Below, in pieces: positions 23,807-32,887 of a stretch of DNA of 43,992 nucleotides. How positions within the stretch are numbered: position 1 is the stretch's first letter; each line of letters begins with the position of its first letter. The stretch is from Pseudomonadales bacterium. GTDB lineage: Bacteria; Pseudomonadota; Gammaproteobacteria; Pseudomonadales; Azotimanducaceae. The notes under the pieces are model-generated. The model was given only the letters and a program-made list of their open reading frames with translations. It was not told where the DNA came from and did not search any database. The DNA is taken from assembly GCA_021295895.1 (NCBI GenBank), contig JAGWBM010000032.1, positions 2,372 to 46,363 on the forward strand. The letters are read 5' to 3'. The translations under genes and the position numbers were made by a program.

Positions 23807-25363
23807 CTATCCGCTCATCAAGGGATTCTGGTTCCAGCGGCGCATGCGTTGCTGGAAATACTCCTGGGATTGGATCAACGACGCGCTGGGCAGAATCAGC
23901 ACCTCGTCCTCTTCCGTCAATCCCACGACGATCTCGGTGCGATCGAGATCGGTAACACCCGTGCGAACACGAACCGCAACGGGCTGGTCGTTTCGCAGTG
24001 CGTACACGATGAAGTCACCCCCGAATTGCGAATCGATGGACGAACTGCGCGATCGTTGCGCGTCGAATCCGCCACCGCCCGGCGGACCGCCTCGTGGGCC
24101 CCCGCCGCGCCCGCGACCCGCGCCGGGGCCACCCCGGCCTGGTCCGCCGCCGCCCCGACGGGCAAACTGCTGCATCATCTTGCGGCTAAACGCCTGCTCT
24201 TCCTCCGTGAGTTCTTCCCCGTTGCGGCGCTTGGTCATGATGGAGCGGAGCATCTGCTGGTCCTCCTCCGACATGCCGCCCGCGTCTCGCGCCGCGCCCC
24301 CTTCGCTCGCGCCCGGGCGCGGCGGCAGGGTGGACGCGGCGAGCATCTCCCGCACCTGCTCCTCGCTCAAGCCGACCACGCCCCCGGCAACGTAGACGTC
24401 GGCCTCCGTACGCAACGCCGCATTCGGGATGGTCAGAACATCGGTGCGGTCCGCGACCACCAGTTCGACCTCGGCGTTCATGCCGGGCTTCAACAGCCCC
24501 TCGCGGTTGTCCAGGTCAATCAGCACCGGGAACATCGTTACGTTCTGCTGTGGGCTGGCCTGGGGTTCCACCTTGAGGACCGCACCTTCGAAGGAACGGG
24601 TCGGGTAGGCGGCGACATTGACCTGGGCAATCGTCCCAGGCTGCACCTTCCCGATATCGATCTCGTCCACCAGCATGCGAACGCGGACCCGTGACAGATC
24701 GGCCATCTGCAGTAGGATCGTTCCGCCGCCGACATCGCCCATCGGCGACGAGATGACCTGGCCTTGTTCGACGAGACGCTCGATGACGGTGCCCGAGATC
24801 GGCGCTTTGACGATGGCGTCCTCGAGCGCGATGTCGGCGTTTTCCACCTGGATCTCGCTGCGCACGACCTGGGATCTGGCGGCGGCATGCTGCAGCAGGG
24901 ATTGTTCGTAGTCGGCCTTGGAGAGCGACTCCTGCTCGAAGAGCTTCTGTATCCGCTGGAGTTGCGACTCGGCGTTGGTGAGTTCGGCGCGGGAGACCTC
25001 GAGACTGGCCTTGGCCTGGTCCAGGGAGTTCTTGAGCATCCGCTGGTCGATCCGCGCCAGCAACGTGCCGGCCTCGATGGTGTCGCCGGTATCGGCGTTC
25101 AACTCGAGAATCTCGCCGGATGCCTTCGACTTCACCTCGACGGTGGTCACGGGCTCGATGCCGCCGGCGGCTTCGACCGCCACCCGAATGTCGCCCCGCA
25201 CCACGCCGGCGGCTTCAAAGAAGGCTTCATCCTCCACAGCGTCCTCGTCGCTTCCCGCAATCAGTTCCTCGATCTGGTCGCAACCGGCCGTGGCTAGTGC
25301 GGCCACGACGATCAACGGTCTGGGCGTGCCCCGAAGGGCGCGTTTGGCGGCGCTACTGGACAT
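23807..25363 (-). CDS. MacA-like periplasmic adaptor with Gly/Arg-rich insertion
   Basis: A 518-residue membrane fusion protein. The N-terminal hydrophobic stretch ends 'LATAGC' (Cys28), a possible lipobox. Lipoyl halves (about 72-106 and 184-220) bracket a coiled-coil hairpin (107-180, '[25 protein letters not shown]'). Beta-barrel residues about 225-320 ('[18 protein letters not shown]'). Between barrel and the last membrane-proximal domain (about 449-495) is an insertion of about 120 residues (325-448): an acidic helical part ('[21 protein letters not shown]'), then a run of Gly, Arg and Pro (403-432). Standard MacA proteins (about 370-400 residues) lack it. It should link the permease to an outer membrane channel. 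Its start overlaps the ATPase gene by 11 bp. Confidence 0.88.
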   Translation of the reverse strand: MSSSAAKRALRGTPRPLIVVAALATAGCDQIEELIAGSDEDAVEDEAFFEAAGVVRGDIRVAVEAAGGIEPVTTVEVKSKASGEILELNADTGDTIEAGTLLARIDQRMLKNSLDQAKASLEVSRAELTNAESQLQRIQKLFEQESLSKADYEQSLLQHAAARSQVVRSEIQVENADIALEDAIVKAPISGTVIERLVEQGQVISSPMGDVGGGTILLQMADLSRVRVRMLVDEIDIGKVQPGTIAQVNVAAYPTRSFEGAVLKVEPQASPQQNVTMFPVLIDLDNREGLLKPGMNAEVELVVADRTDVLTIPNAALRTEADVYVAGGVVGLSEEQVREMLAASTLPPRPGASEGGAARDAGGMSEEDQQMLRSIMTKRRNGEELTEEEQAFSRKMMQQFARRGGGGPGRGGPGAGRGRGGGPRGGPPGGGGFDAQRSRSSSIDSQFGGDFIVYALRNDQPVAVRVRTGVTDLDRTEIVVGLTEEDEVLILPSASLIQSQEYFQQRMRRWNQNPLMSG

Positions 25364-26081
25364 CGGTCCTACTCCGGCTATGGTCTTGGGTTACGACACC
25401 GTCGTGCAGGTGCACGTGGCGGTGGGCGCGATTGGCGATATGGGTCTCGTGGGTCACGAGGATGATGGTCTGACCCGCATCGTACAGAGCGTCGAACAGG
25501 TCCATGATGTCCTCCCCGGTGCGGCTGTCGAGGTTCCCGGTGGGCTCGTCCGCAAGCAGGATTTCGGGATCGTTGACGAGTGCCCGGGCGACGGCGACGC
25601 GCTGCCGCTGACCGCCGGACAACTCGCTGGGCTTGTGCTTCATGCGGTCGTTGAGGCCGACCCGTGCGAGTGTTTCCCGGGCGCGGTCGCGGCGTTGGCG
25701 ACGCCCGATGCCGCCGTACATCAACGGGATCTCGACGTTCTGCAACGCGGTGGCGCGTGGCAGCAGGTTGAAGGTCTGGAACACGAAGCCGATCCGGTGG
25801 TTGCGTACCCGGGCGAGGGACTTGTCCCCCAACTTCGAGACATTCTCGCCAGACAGCCAATACTCCCCGGTCGTGGGCCGGTCGAGGCAGCCGATGATGT
25901 TCATGAGGGTGGACTTGCCGGACCCGGAGGGCCCCATGACGGCCACGTACTCGTTCTCGCGAATCGCGCAATCGACGCCGTTCAGTGCATGGATGGTGTC
26001 GGAGCCCATCCGGTAGTTCTTGTGCAGGTCGCTTACCCGGATGACGGGTTCCGGGCCCTGCTGCTGTGCAGCGTCCGCCAT
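25353..26081 (-). CDS. MacB/LolD-like ABC transporter ATPase
   Basis: A 242-residue ABC ATPase with all motifs: Walker [10 protein letters not shown] (50-58), Q-loop '[10 protein letters not shown]', signature LSGGQ (154-158), Walker B ILLADE (174-179) and H-loop His in 'VTHE'. '[28 protein letters not shown]' is the LolD/MacB pattern of exporters that act with FtsX-type permeases. First gene of the operon ATPase, adaptor, permease, so the system is a split MacAB. No TolC gene is in view. Upstream lie the direct repeats at 26094-26117. Confidence 0.95.
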   Translation of the reverse strand: MADAAQQQGPEPVIRVSDLHKNYRMGSDTIHALNGVDCAIRENEYVAVMGPSGSGKSTLMNIIGCLDRPTTGEYWLSGENVSKLGDKSLARVRNHRIGFVFQTFNLLPRATALQNVEIPLMYGGIGRRQRRDRARETLARVGLNDRMKHKPSELSGGQRQRVAVARALVNDPEILLADEPTGNLDSRTGEDIMDLFDALYDAGQTIILVTHETHIANRAHRHVHLHDGVVTQDHSRSRTDVQ

Positions 26082-26093
26082 CTCTTCACCGAA

Positions 26094-26117
26094 CTCTTAC
26101 TTTAATCCCCCTCTTAC
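26094..26117 (-). promoter_or_regulatory. direct repeats upstream of the ABC export operon
   Basis: GTAAGAG occurs twice on the minus strand (26111-26117 and 26094-26100), 17 bp apart, and a third imperfect copy (GTGAAGAG) abuts the ATG. Directly repeated GTAA-type half sites are typical of two-component response regulators such as CpxR, but spacing here is larger. A -10 candidate TATGAT lies further upstream. Function is inferred. Confidence 0.3.
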
Positions 26118-26187
26118 GAATCAAACATCATAGTCCGTCGGTAGAGAAAGGTGTTAGCGTGTCGGGATCGCCCGAGTCCACCCGCTC

Positions 26188-28194
26188 ATGCCGCTTCGCC
26201 ACATCGAACGTGCCGCGCTTGGCGTGATCTGGGTCGGCATCGGCTTGATTCTTCTGATCCCCCTCGCGGTCAGCGGGGAAACCGCGTTTTTCCCCCTCGT
26301 CGTCAACGATCAGGCGGTCTTGTTTCCCCCGACGATCTTTCCCTTCCTCGTCGGCAAGGGACTGTTGTTCCGCTGCCTCGTCGAGATCGTCTTCGTCGCC
26401 TGGGCGGTTCTTGCCGTGTTGAACCCCGCGTATCGGCCGGCGCGTTCGCTGCTGCTGGGACTGCTCGCCGTGGCGCTCGGGGTCGCATTGGTGTCCGCGT
26501 TGCTGGGCGTGAGCGTCGTGCGAAGCCTTTTCTCCACCTACGAGCGCATGGGCGGCGTCTTGGATCAAGCCCATTGGTTCGCGTTCGCCGTCGTCCTGGT
26601 GTCGGTGGTGCGCCTCGCGCAATGGCGGATTCTCCTCAACGCGAACCTCGCCGTGGGAATGGTGATCGCGCTCTGGGCCGTCGGTCAGCATTTCGACGTG
26701 GAAGCGTTGCTCTGGGAGTCGTCGAAGGAAGGCTACGGACGGATCACCGCAACGCTCGGCAACCCGATTCACTTGGGCGCGTACGTGCTCGTGAACAGCC
26801 TCGTCGCGGCGGGTTTCTTCGTCGAGTCGCTCCTTGGCAAGACCGCTGTGGGTACCGCCGACGCGGTCGCCACCGACGCCGAAGGAACGCAGCGGAAGAC
26901 AACGATGCAAGACCGTTTTCGAACGCTCGTGCCCTGGGGACTTTGTGCGCTGCTTAGCGCGTGGGTCGTGACCTTGACGGCGGCCCGCAGCGCGTTTCTG
27001 GGGCTGATTGCGGGTTTTGCCGCGGTCGCCGTTCTGTTCGCCTACCTGGAACGGGGCCGCGCACGGTTGGCGGTGGGGGCGATGGCTGGCCTGCTTGCGG
27101 CCGCGGTCGTGGTGTTCGCGTTGATGGTCGGCGTATTCGATCGGGATCCGCAAAGCCAACGGGCGCGGTCTTCGAACCCGCTCATCGAACGGACGTTGTC
27201 CTTCTCGAAACGTACCGTGCAAACGCGCCTCGCGGCTTGGCACGCCGCCGTGGAAGGCTTCTTGGAAAGACCGGTATTGGGTTGGGGACCCGACAACTAC
27301 GTCGTGGTATTGGGGCGCCACGGGTCGGGCATGGGTGCCGACATGCGGATTCACGACAACGCGCACGGCCGCCTGGCGGAGGAACTCGCGACCAAGGGAT
27401 CGTTGGGGGTAATCAGCCACCTTGCCGTGTGGGCGGGCTTGCTGGTCGTCGGGTTGCAGGCGGCGCGACGAATGGGGCGACGGGAACGCATTCCGCTCGT
27501 CTTCGCCGGCGGCGGTTTGGTGGGCTACTTCGCCCATGCACTGGTGTCTCCCGAAGTCGTTACCGGCACCCTGCAGTTCACCCTGCTGCTCGCGTTCGTG
27601 GCCGTCGTGGCGCGGGAAGCCGGCGCTTCCGCCCCGTTCGCGTCCTGGTACGGCAAGCTGGCAACGACGGTTCGGAATCGTGCCAGACCGCTTCGGGGCT
27701 GGGTAAAGCCGCCAATCCTCGGTGGCGCTGCGGTCGCGGTGTCGGCATCGTTGGCCGGGGTTGGCCTGTGGGCGAACCACGCCGCATTTTCTTCGGCGAG
27801 CGTCGGCGCATTGGCCCTACGGAGTTCGGAGCCCGCGCTCGGGATCGCGCCACACTACACCCGCGAATTCTTTGCCGAAGCGATCGACGCCTTCGAACCG
27901 ATGGGGAACCAGTTCAGGCTGTTCCTATTCCAGTACGCCGGGAACCAGTGGCGGTTTCTAAGAACCCTGCACCGGGCGGAGTCGGCGCGACTGCTGGCCT
28001 TGGTGGATGCCGAGGCTCCCGCCGCCATTCGCCTGGAGCGCGAAAACTGGGAGATACCCATGACGTTGGCGGAGACGTACATCCAGGTAAGTGCGACCAA
28101 TCCGCAGTACCGGGCGGCGGCGATCCGGCAGACCGAAGCAGCCCGCGAATTGGCCCCGAACCGCTACGAGGTGCGCGCCTTGGCAACCCGTTGA
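26188..28194 (+). CDS. O-antigen ligase / Wzy family membrane protein
   Basis: A 668-residue integral membrane protein. The first 520 residues contain about 12 hydrophobic segments, and a periplasmic region near residues 345-405 holds 'RLAAWHAAVEGFLERPVLGWGPDNY' and 'HDNAHGRLAEELATKGSLG', the Wzy_C/WaaL signature with the His used in glycan transfer. The last 130 residues are soluble, with repeats like a TPR ('RLERENWEIPMTLAETYIQVSATNPQYRAAAIRQTEAARELAP'). Family members ligate O-antigen to lipid A core or link sugars to pilin and teichoic acids. No other glycan gene lies nearby. Divergent from the ABC export operon (106 bp). Confidence 0.87.
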   Translation: MPLRHIERAALGVIWVGIGLILLIPLAVSGETAFFPLVVNDQAVLFPPTIFPFLVGKGLLFRCLVEIVFVAWAVLAVLNPAYRPARSLLLGLLAVALGVALVSALLGVSVVRSLFSTYERMGGVLDQAHWFAFAVVLVSVVRLAQWRILLNANLAVGMVIALWAVGQHFDVEALLWESSKEGYGRITATLGNPIHLGAYVLVNSLVAAGFFVESLLGKTAVGTADAVATDAEGTQRKTTMQDRFRTLVPWGLCALLSAWVVTLTAARSAFLGLIAGFAAVAVLFAYLERGRARLAVGAMAGLLAAAVVVFALMVGVFDRDPQSQRARSSNPLIERTLSFSKRTVQTRLAAWHAAVEGFLERPVLGWGPDNYVVVLGRHGSGMGADMRIHDNAHGRLAEELATKGSLGVISHLAVWAGLLVVGLQAARRMGRRERIPLVFAGGGLVGYFAHALVSPEVVTGTLQFTLLLAFVAVVAREAGASAPFASWYGKLATTVRNRARPLRGWVKPPILGGAAVAVSASLAGVGLWANHAAFSSASVGALALRSSEPALGIAPHYTREFFAEAIDAFEPMGNQFRLFLFQYAGNQWRFLRTLHRAESARLLALVDAEAPAAIRLERENWEIPMTLAETYIQVSATNPQYRAAAIRQTEAARELAPNRYEVRALATR

Positions 28195-28212
28195 ATCGGA
28201 TGGTGAAACCGG

Positions 28213-28306
28213 TCGTAGGGGCGACCCATGGGGCAACCCTAGTGGTCGCCCGTGCCGAACACCCGTTTTCCTCAGCAACGGGACGGGACAAGCCCGTCCC
28301 CTACGG
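28213..28306. repeat. REP-like inverted pair, locus 7
   Basis: Left (+): GTAGGGG foot, arms CGACC and GGTCG but a 17-base middle instead of CTTGT. Right (-): GTAGGGG foot, arms GGGACGGG/CCCGTCCC (28280-28287, 28293-28300), loop CTTGT, tail GTTGCTGAGG as in locus 2. The right foot ends one base before the dikinase stop codon. Convergent intergenic position. Confidence 0.85.
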
Positions 28307-30910
28307 CTAGATGATTCGGACGACGCCTTGGTCGCCGTCCACTTCCACGATTTGGCCGTCGTGCAGGGCGTCCATCACCCCCACGATCCCGGCCACGCAC
28401 GGTTTGCCGTACTCCCGGGCGAGGAGCGCGCCATGTTGCAGTTCGCCGCCGACCTCGAGCAGGACCGCTGCCGCGTTGATGAACAGCGGCGTCCAGCCGG
28501 GGTCCGTGGTGTGCGCGACGAGTACTTCGCCGGGTAGAAGCGTCTTGTCGAAGGGCGAGTCCAGCACCTTCGCGGGGCCGCGGACGATACCGGCCGATAC
28601 CGGGACGCCACTTAGCTCGCCGGGTCGGTAGTCGCGTACCGGGCGCACGATTCGGCCCCGGGAGTCGATCAGGTGCGGAAAGTGCCGCACGCGCGCCTTG
28701 ACGTCTCGGTAGAAGGCGCCGCGTTCGGCCACGACGGCGCGAAGATCGAGGGATTCGTCCGACTCGGCCCGGTCGAAGTCATCCAGCTTCATCTGAAAGA
28801 CGTCCTCCGCCCGGTCCAGGCGTCCCTCGGCAGCCCAGTGCCGGGCACTTCGAAGCACCCGCCGACGGAGCACCATGTTCACGATCGCGACGTGATGCTT
28901 GGGCATCTCCCGGACATTCTCGAAGGACTCGATGGTCCTGTGGATGCGTGCGAGCTTTCGGCGTTTTCTCGCGGGAAGCTCGGCCGAGAGTTCCTCGTAG
29001 GCTTCTTTCCGTGCCCGTTTCCGCTCCGCATGGGTGGCGACGGGGTCGGTGTCGCCGAGCGCCACGGTGGCGAGTTGGCCCAGAACCAGATCGGGATCGT
29101 CGCCGTACTTCGGGTTCGCGAGATCCATCTCCAGCGGGCCGCGGCAGCCGAACCGGTGCAGGAAGCCATCCCATCGCGCAAGGAACTCCTCGGGCATCCG
29201 TCGGGCCTCGATTCGCGCGGCAAGCGCCCTAAGGTCGCCGAACGCCGAGGCGGGCAACAGCCGCGCCAGTCGATACATCGCGAGGCCCATTTCCAGCACC
29301 AATTCGTCACCGCCGCCGCGGATGTCCATCACCAGACGTCGTTGGCGCGACGACGACGGGTCGACCAGGCCCATCAGCGCCTCGGTTCCGCCGTAGATGA
29401 ACATCAGCAAGGCGGGTGCCGTGGCGGTCAGGCTCACCCGTCCCACCGCCGCGAAGAGTTGCTGCGCCAACTCGAAGATCGGCAGATCGGGGTCGATCGA
29501 GGCCACCTCGTCATCGAAAGCCGCGAGGTCGGCCGCGTAACGCTTGAGAAACGCCTTGGGTTTCAGTAACGCGCGCAGCAACCCGGCGAAGAAGGGGCCC
29601 AACCGCACCAGGGCCTTCAACAGCGCCTGGATCATTCGCCGCGGCGCGAGGTTTGGAGGCGGTTTCACCCGATACGGTTCCAGGTCCGCCGTCGCGAAGA
29701 GCTCCGCCAAGGTGGTGTCGACGAAACGTTTCTCCGGGGCGACCCGGCGCGGATCCCTGAAATGCATCAGGTGGGACAGGTTGCCGTAGAGCCGTACGCC
29801 CGCCGTGCCGACGATTCCCTTCTTCAGGTCGGGATCCAGGAAGGACGGCCCGAAGGCGTATTTGCCGAGCCACTCGAACAGCTTGGCGAAGAGGTCCACG
29901 GACAGTGGCGAGACGGCGCCGCTCATCGTGATGCCTTCGCCGAGGCTGGGATCCATGTAGAGAAGCCGCGGTTCGCCCGGCGCCGTCCTTATTTCCTCGG
30001 GCAATGGAACGTAGGTGGTGATGGGACGCGCCTGCAGGAGGTACAGTTTACCGTCGGCGACGGCCCACTCGACATCAACGGGACAGTCGAATAGCGCCTC
30101 GACAGCGCCAAGGCTCTCGGTGACCGAGGCGAGTTGCGCGTCGTCCAAGACGGCTTTCGAGGTGCCTTCACCGGGGTCGTTGCCAATGCGGCACTCCAAC
30201 GTCTTGCCGGTCACCTTGTCGACCACCCACCGGTCGGGGTCGATCTCGCCGGCAAGGAGCTTGTCACCGAGTCCGGTTGTGGCGTTGATCACGGCCTCGT
30301 CGAAGTCGTTGTTGTGCGGGTTGAGGGAGAACGCGACACCGGACACGTCGCTTGCCACCTGGCGTTGCACGAGGGCCGCGAAACGCGGTAGCGGATCCAG
30401 GTTCCGCCGGGCCTTGTAGATGAGGACCCGCGCATCGAAGCAGGAAGCGAAACAGTGCCGTACGGCGGCGGCCAAGCCCTCGACCGAGACGTTCAGCACG
30501 GACTCGTAAAGGCCTGCGAAGGAAGCGCCCGCGAGATCCTCCTCCGGCGAGGATGAACGCACCGCGAGAACGCCACTCCCGGCGCGGTCGGCGACCTCGT
30601 CGATCGTCTTGTGTTGGTCGATGTCCATGTCGAGACGCGAAGCGGTTGCCTTGAGCGCGGTGCAAAGCGTCTCGACCTCGCCGGTCATGGAACCGTCGGC
30701 ATCGACGAGGAGGGCGGAAATGTCTCGCCATTCGGGTGTAGACGCGACCGTTTCGATCCACCGGGTGAAGAAGTGCGTCGTCAGCAGATCGGCCTCCGGC
30801 ACCGGGAAGCCGGCACCACGTAGACGAGCCAGCGACGCCGCCTTGCCACCAACCAGGGACACCTCGAGTGCCCGGGCGTCGGCGAGGCGCATTGCCAGCG
30901 GTTTGTCCAT
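28307..30910 (-). CDS. dikinase with rifampin phosphotransferase-like domain order
   Basis: An 867-residue protein. N-terminal ATP-grasp domain (1 to about 320): 'SLVGGKAASLARL' (18-30), 'VRSSSPEEDLAGASFAGLYES', 'DVEWAVADGKLYLLQARPIT'. A helical middle domain (about 330-760) has no recognised motif. The PEP-utilising His domain is at the very end, His826 in 'GGELQHGALLAREYGKPC'. True PEP synthase and PPDK carry a PEP/pyruvate barrel after the His domain; it is missing. This order and length match rifampin phosphotransferase (Listeria enzyme about 867 residues, catalytic His825, from memory), where the middle domain binds the antibiotic. Here the middle domain may bind another hydroxyl substrate. 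ATG at 30910 chosen; an in-frame ATG at 30979 exists. A -10 TACAAT lies about 35 bp upstream. Divergent from the ankyrin gene. Confidence 0.85.
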   Translation of the reverse strand: MDKPLAMRLADARALEVSLVGGKAASLARLRGAGFPVPEADLLTTHFFTRWIETVASTPEWRDISALLVDADGSMTGEVETLCTALKATASRLDMDIDQHKTIDEVADRAGSGVLAVRSSSPEEDLAGASFAGLYESVLNVSVEGLAAAVRHCFASCFDARVLIYKARRNLDPLPRFAALVQRQVASDVSGVAFSLNPHNNDFDEAVINATTGLGDKLLAGEIDPDRWVVDKVTGKTLECRIGNDPGEGTSKAVLDDAQLASVTESLGAVEALFDCPVDVEWAVADGKLYLLQARPITTYVPLPEEIRTAPGEPRLLYMDPSLGEGITMSGAVSPLSVDLFAKLFEWLGKYAFGPSFLDPDLKKGIVGTAGVRLYGNLSHLMHFRDPRRVAPEKRFVDTTLAELFATADLEPYRVKPPPNLAPRRMIQALLKALVRLGPFFAGLLRALLKPKAFLKRYAADLAAFDDEVASIDPDLPIFELAQQLFAAVGRVSLTATAPALLMFIYGGTEALMGLVDPSSSRQRRLVMDIRGGGDELVLEMGLAMYRLARLLPASAFGDLRALAARIEARRMPEEFLARWDGFLHRFGCRGPLEMDLANPKYGDDPDLVLGQLATVALGDTDPVATHAERKRARKEAYEELSAELPARKRRKLARIHRTIESFENVREMPKHHVAIVNMVLRRRVLRSARHWAAEGRLDRAEDVFQMKLDDFDRAESDESLDLRAVVAERGAFYRDVKARVRHFPHLIDSRGRIVRPVRDYRPGELSGVPVSAGIVRGPAKVLDSPFDKTLLPGEVLVAHTTDPGWTPLFINAAAVLLEVGGELQHGALLAREYGKPCVAGIVGVMDALHDGQIVEVDGDQGVVRII

Positions 30911-30997
30911 CGAGGCGTTGTGCGTCTCCAGCTTCCCGGCGTCATTGTACCGGCCCGGGTTGGTAGACTCGGTCGACATGTGCCGAGGGTGGTACGG

Positions 30998-32101
30998 ATG
31001 TCGTTGCTGACCGGCAACGCCAGCGATTTCCTGAAGATCGGCGTGGCCGCGGCTGGCCGCGGCGACTTCGACACGTTGCAGGCGGTGCTCGCCGAGAAGC
31101 CGCAATGGTTGCATCGCGTCGGCTCCCATGGCCGCACCATGCTCTGGGAGGCGGCCTACCGCGGGCGGCTTGAGATGGTCGAATATCTCGCCGATCTCGG
31201 CGCGGACATCGACGCCTGCGGTTGCCACTTCACGCCGCTTCTCCTCGACATCTCGCCGTACTGCGCGGCTCGCCACAAGAAGCGCGATGCGGTCGCGGAA
31301 TTGCTGTTGGCCCGGGGTGCTGCCTTGGACATCCACACGGCGGCCTACCTGGGCGACATCGGGGCGGTGCGCGATTACCTGAATCACGACCCGGCCCTTG
31401 CCCGAGCGGAGAAACCCCAGAACGACCCCAACGTTCGCGCGGCCACGCTGCACTACGCCGTGGCACGTGGGCATGCCGAAATCGTCTCGTTGTTGCTCGA
31501 CCGTGGCGCCGACCCGCGGCCGTACGGCTACTTCCTGGTCCGCTTCTGCATCTGGCGGGACCTTGTGGATATCCTGGCGGCGTTGATCGCGGCCGGCCTC
31601 GATCCGTCGACCTCGGAACCACCCCGTTCCGGGATTTCCAATTCGGCGATGGTTGAACTGCTCAAGACGCATGGCGTCGACTACGGCCCGGACCACGCCG
31701 AAGGCGGTTGGCCGCCCATCGTGTTCCAGTCCCGGGGTGACCGGGGCGGCAGTGTGGACCGGGTCCGTGGGCTGATCGAGGCCGGGGCCGACGTGAACGT
31801 ACGCAATTACAAGGGGCAGTCAGCGTTGCATTGCGCCGCCAAGGCGGGTTTCGTGGACATCGTCGCGCTGCTGCTGGAACACGGTGCCCAGGTGAACGCC
31901 CGAGACGGCCAAGGCGAGACACCACTCGGGGCTGCGTTGCGATCCACGGTGAAGGACAAGGCGAAGTTGCTCGATGTGGTTCGCCTCGTTGTGAACGCTG
32001 GCGCGGATAGCGACTGTGCCGATCACAAGGGGCGTTCGCCGCGCGACATCGCCGGAGCAAAGCGCGATGCGCGGGTTTGGGTCGACGCATTGAGTGACTA
32101 A
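30998..32101 (+). CDS. ankyrin repeat protein
   Basis: A 367-residue cytoplasmic protein made of ankyrin repeats. About eight are visible, for example 'GRTMLWEAAYRGRLEMVEYLADLGADID', 'VRAATLHYAVARGHAEIVSLLLDRGADP' and 'GQSALHCAAKAGFVDIVALLLEHGAQVN'. No signal peptide or membrane helix is seen. Ankyrin proteins bind other proteins; the partner is unknown. Start at 30998 is an ATG that opens the first helix pair; the longer open frame from 30920 would overlap the dikinase upstream region. It is divergent from the dikinase and followed by a gene remnant. Confidence 0.87.
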   Translation: MSLLTGNASDFLKIGVAAAGRGDFDTLQAVLAEKPQWLHRVGSHGRTMLWEAAYRGRLEMVEYLADLGADIDACGCHFTPLLLDISPYCAARHKKRDAVAELLLARGAALDIHTAAYLGDIGAVRDYLNHDPALARAEKPQNDPNVRAATLHYAVARGHAEIVSLLLDRGADPRPYGYFLVRFCIWRDLVDILAALIAAGLDPSTSEPPRSGISNSAMVELLKTHGVDYGPDHAEGGWPPIVFQSRGDRGGSVDRVRGLIEAGADVNVRNYKGQSALHCAAKAGFVDIVALLLEHGAQVNARDGQGETPLGAALRSTVKDKAKLLDVVRLVVNAGADSDCADHKGRSPRDIAGAKRDARVWVDALSD

Positions 32102-32128
32102 GGGGACACCATCCACGACATCGACTAA

Positions 32129-32362
32129 GGCCATCAGTCACCGGAACAGATCGAGATCTGCGTCGACTACGGCGTGCCGCTTGCCGCCGCGGCATTGCAG
32201 TTCCCGCTCGCGCATCCGGCGGTGGCCACCGTCATCCCCGGTGCCAAATCGCCGCACGAACCCGTTTCTAACCGGCGCAATCTCGACACCGAAGTGCCGG
32301 GCGACATCTGGCGACGGTTCAAGCAGGAAGGGCTGCTCGACGGGAACGCGCCGACGCCTTGA
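32129..32362 (+). pseudogene. aldo/keto reductase remnant, C-terminal fragment
   Basis: In frame from about 32141: 'SPEQIEICVDYGVPLAAAALQFPLAHPAVATVIPGAKSP'-like sequence followed by 'NRRNLDTEVPGDIWRRFKQEGLL' and 'APTP' at the end. This is the C-terminal 70 to 75 residues of a D-threo-aldose/L-fucose or pyridoxal dehydrogenase-like aldo/keto reductase (about 320 residues in full). The frame has a stop (TAA, 32126-32128) upstream, so the catalytic Asp/Tyr/Lys/His part is gone. It lies straight after the ankyrin stop, so the 5' part may have been lost when that gene arrived. Confidence 0.78.
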
Positions 32363-32425
32363 GCCACCACGACTGCTATACTTTGCGGTGCGCCGCAGTA
32401 ACCAACCCGACAGGAGTCTGCCCGG

Positions 32426-32866
32426 ATGAGCCTTGCGAGCCTTGACCACATTCTGAAGTTCTTCGGCGGGGCGGAACCCACGGCCGACGAGCTCAAGGAC
32501 ATCGTCAACGAGACCGTGCTTTTGGTGTTGGCGCGGGCGACGGCGGCGGACACCAACATCAAGCACCTCGAAGTCGAATCGGTGCGGGAGATCATCAAGG
32601 AAAGCACCGGCGAAGACGTCAGCACCAAGGACGTGCGAATGGCCTCCCACTCGGGGATCTTCGACTCCGATCCCTTGGAACGGCATCTCGCCAGGGTGGC
32701 GAAGAGGATCGACGTCCATGACCGAGTGATGATCGCCAATGCGCTTGCCGAAGTGATCCTCGTGGACGAACGCGTGACCGGCCGGGAAGTCCGGTTCTTC
32801 AATATGGTCGCGGCGGCACTTGAACTGACGCCGGCGAACATCGCCGGACTGATGGTCACGCACTAG
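32426..32866 (+). CDS. TerB-like protein
   Basis: A 146-residue, mostly helical, acidic cytoplasmic protein that fits the TerB-like fold (DjlA/TerB): 'ADELKDIVNETVLLVLARATAADTNIKHLEVESVREII', later 'IANALAEVILVDERVTGREVRFFNMVAAALELTPANI'. The acidic 'D..I...E' positions at the helix ends are those that bind metal in TerB. It starts with an ATG preceded by AGGAG ('acaggagtctgcccgg'). Isolated TerB genes occur widely without a Ter operon; tellurite resistance should not be assumed. Confidence 0.78.
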   Translation: MSLASLDHILKFFGGAEPTADELKDIVNETVLLVLARATAADTNIKHLEVESVREIIKESTGEDVSTKDVRMASHSGIFDSDPLERHLARVAKRIDVHDRVMIANALAEVILVDERVTGREVRFFNMVAAALELTPANIAGLMVTH

Positions 32867-32887
32867 CACCTCCTGACGTCGCCGTCC

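Noticed and set aside
26961..28310. A 449-codon frame inside the O-antigen ligase gene
   Set aside because: Arg/Gly-rich shadow without hydrophobic helices, while the other frame has clear membrane segments and the ligase motif.
28307..30910. Calling the dikinase PEP synthase (ppsA)
   Set aside because: The His domain is at the C-terminus and the PEP/pyruvate-binding barrel is absent.
32426..32866. Tellurite resistance operon
   Set aside because: Only one TerB-like gene is present; no terC, terD or terZ genes nearby.
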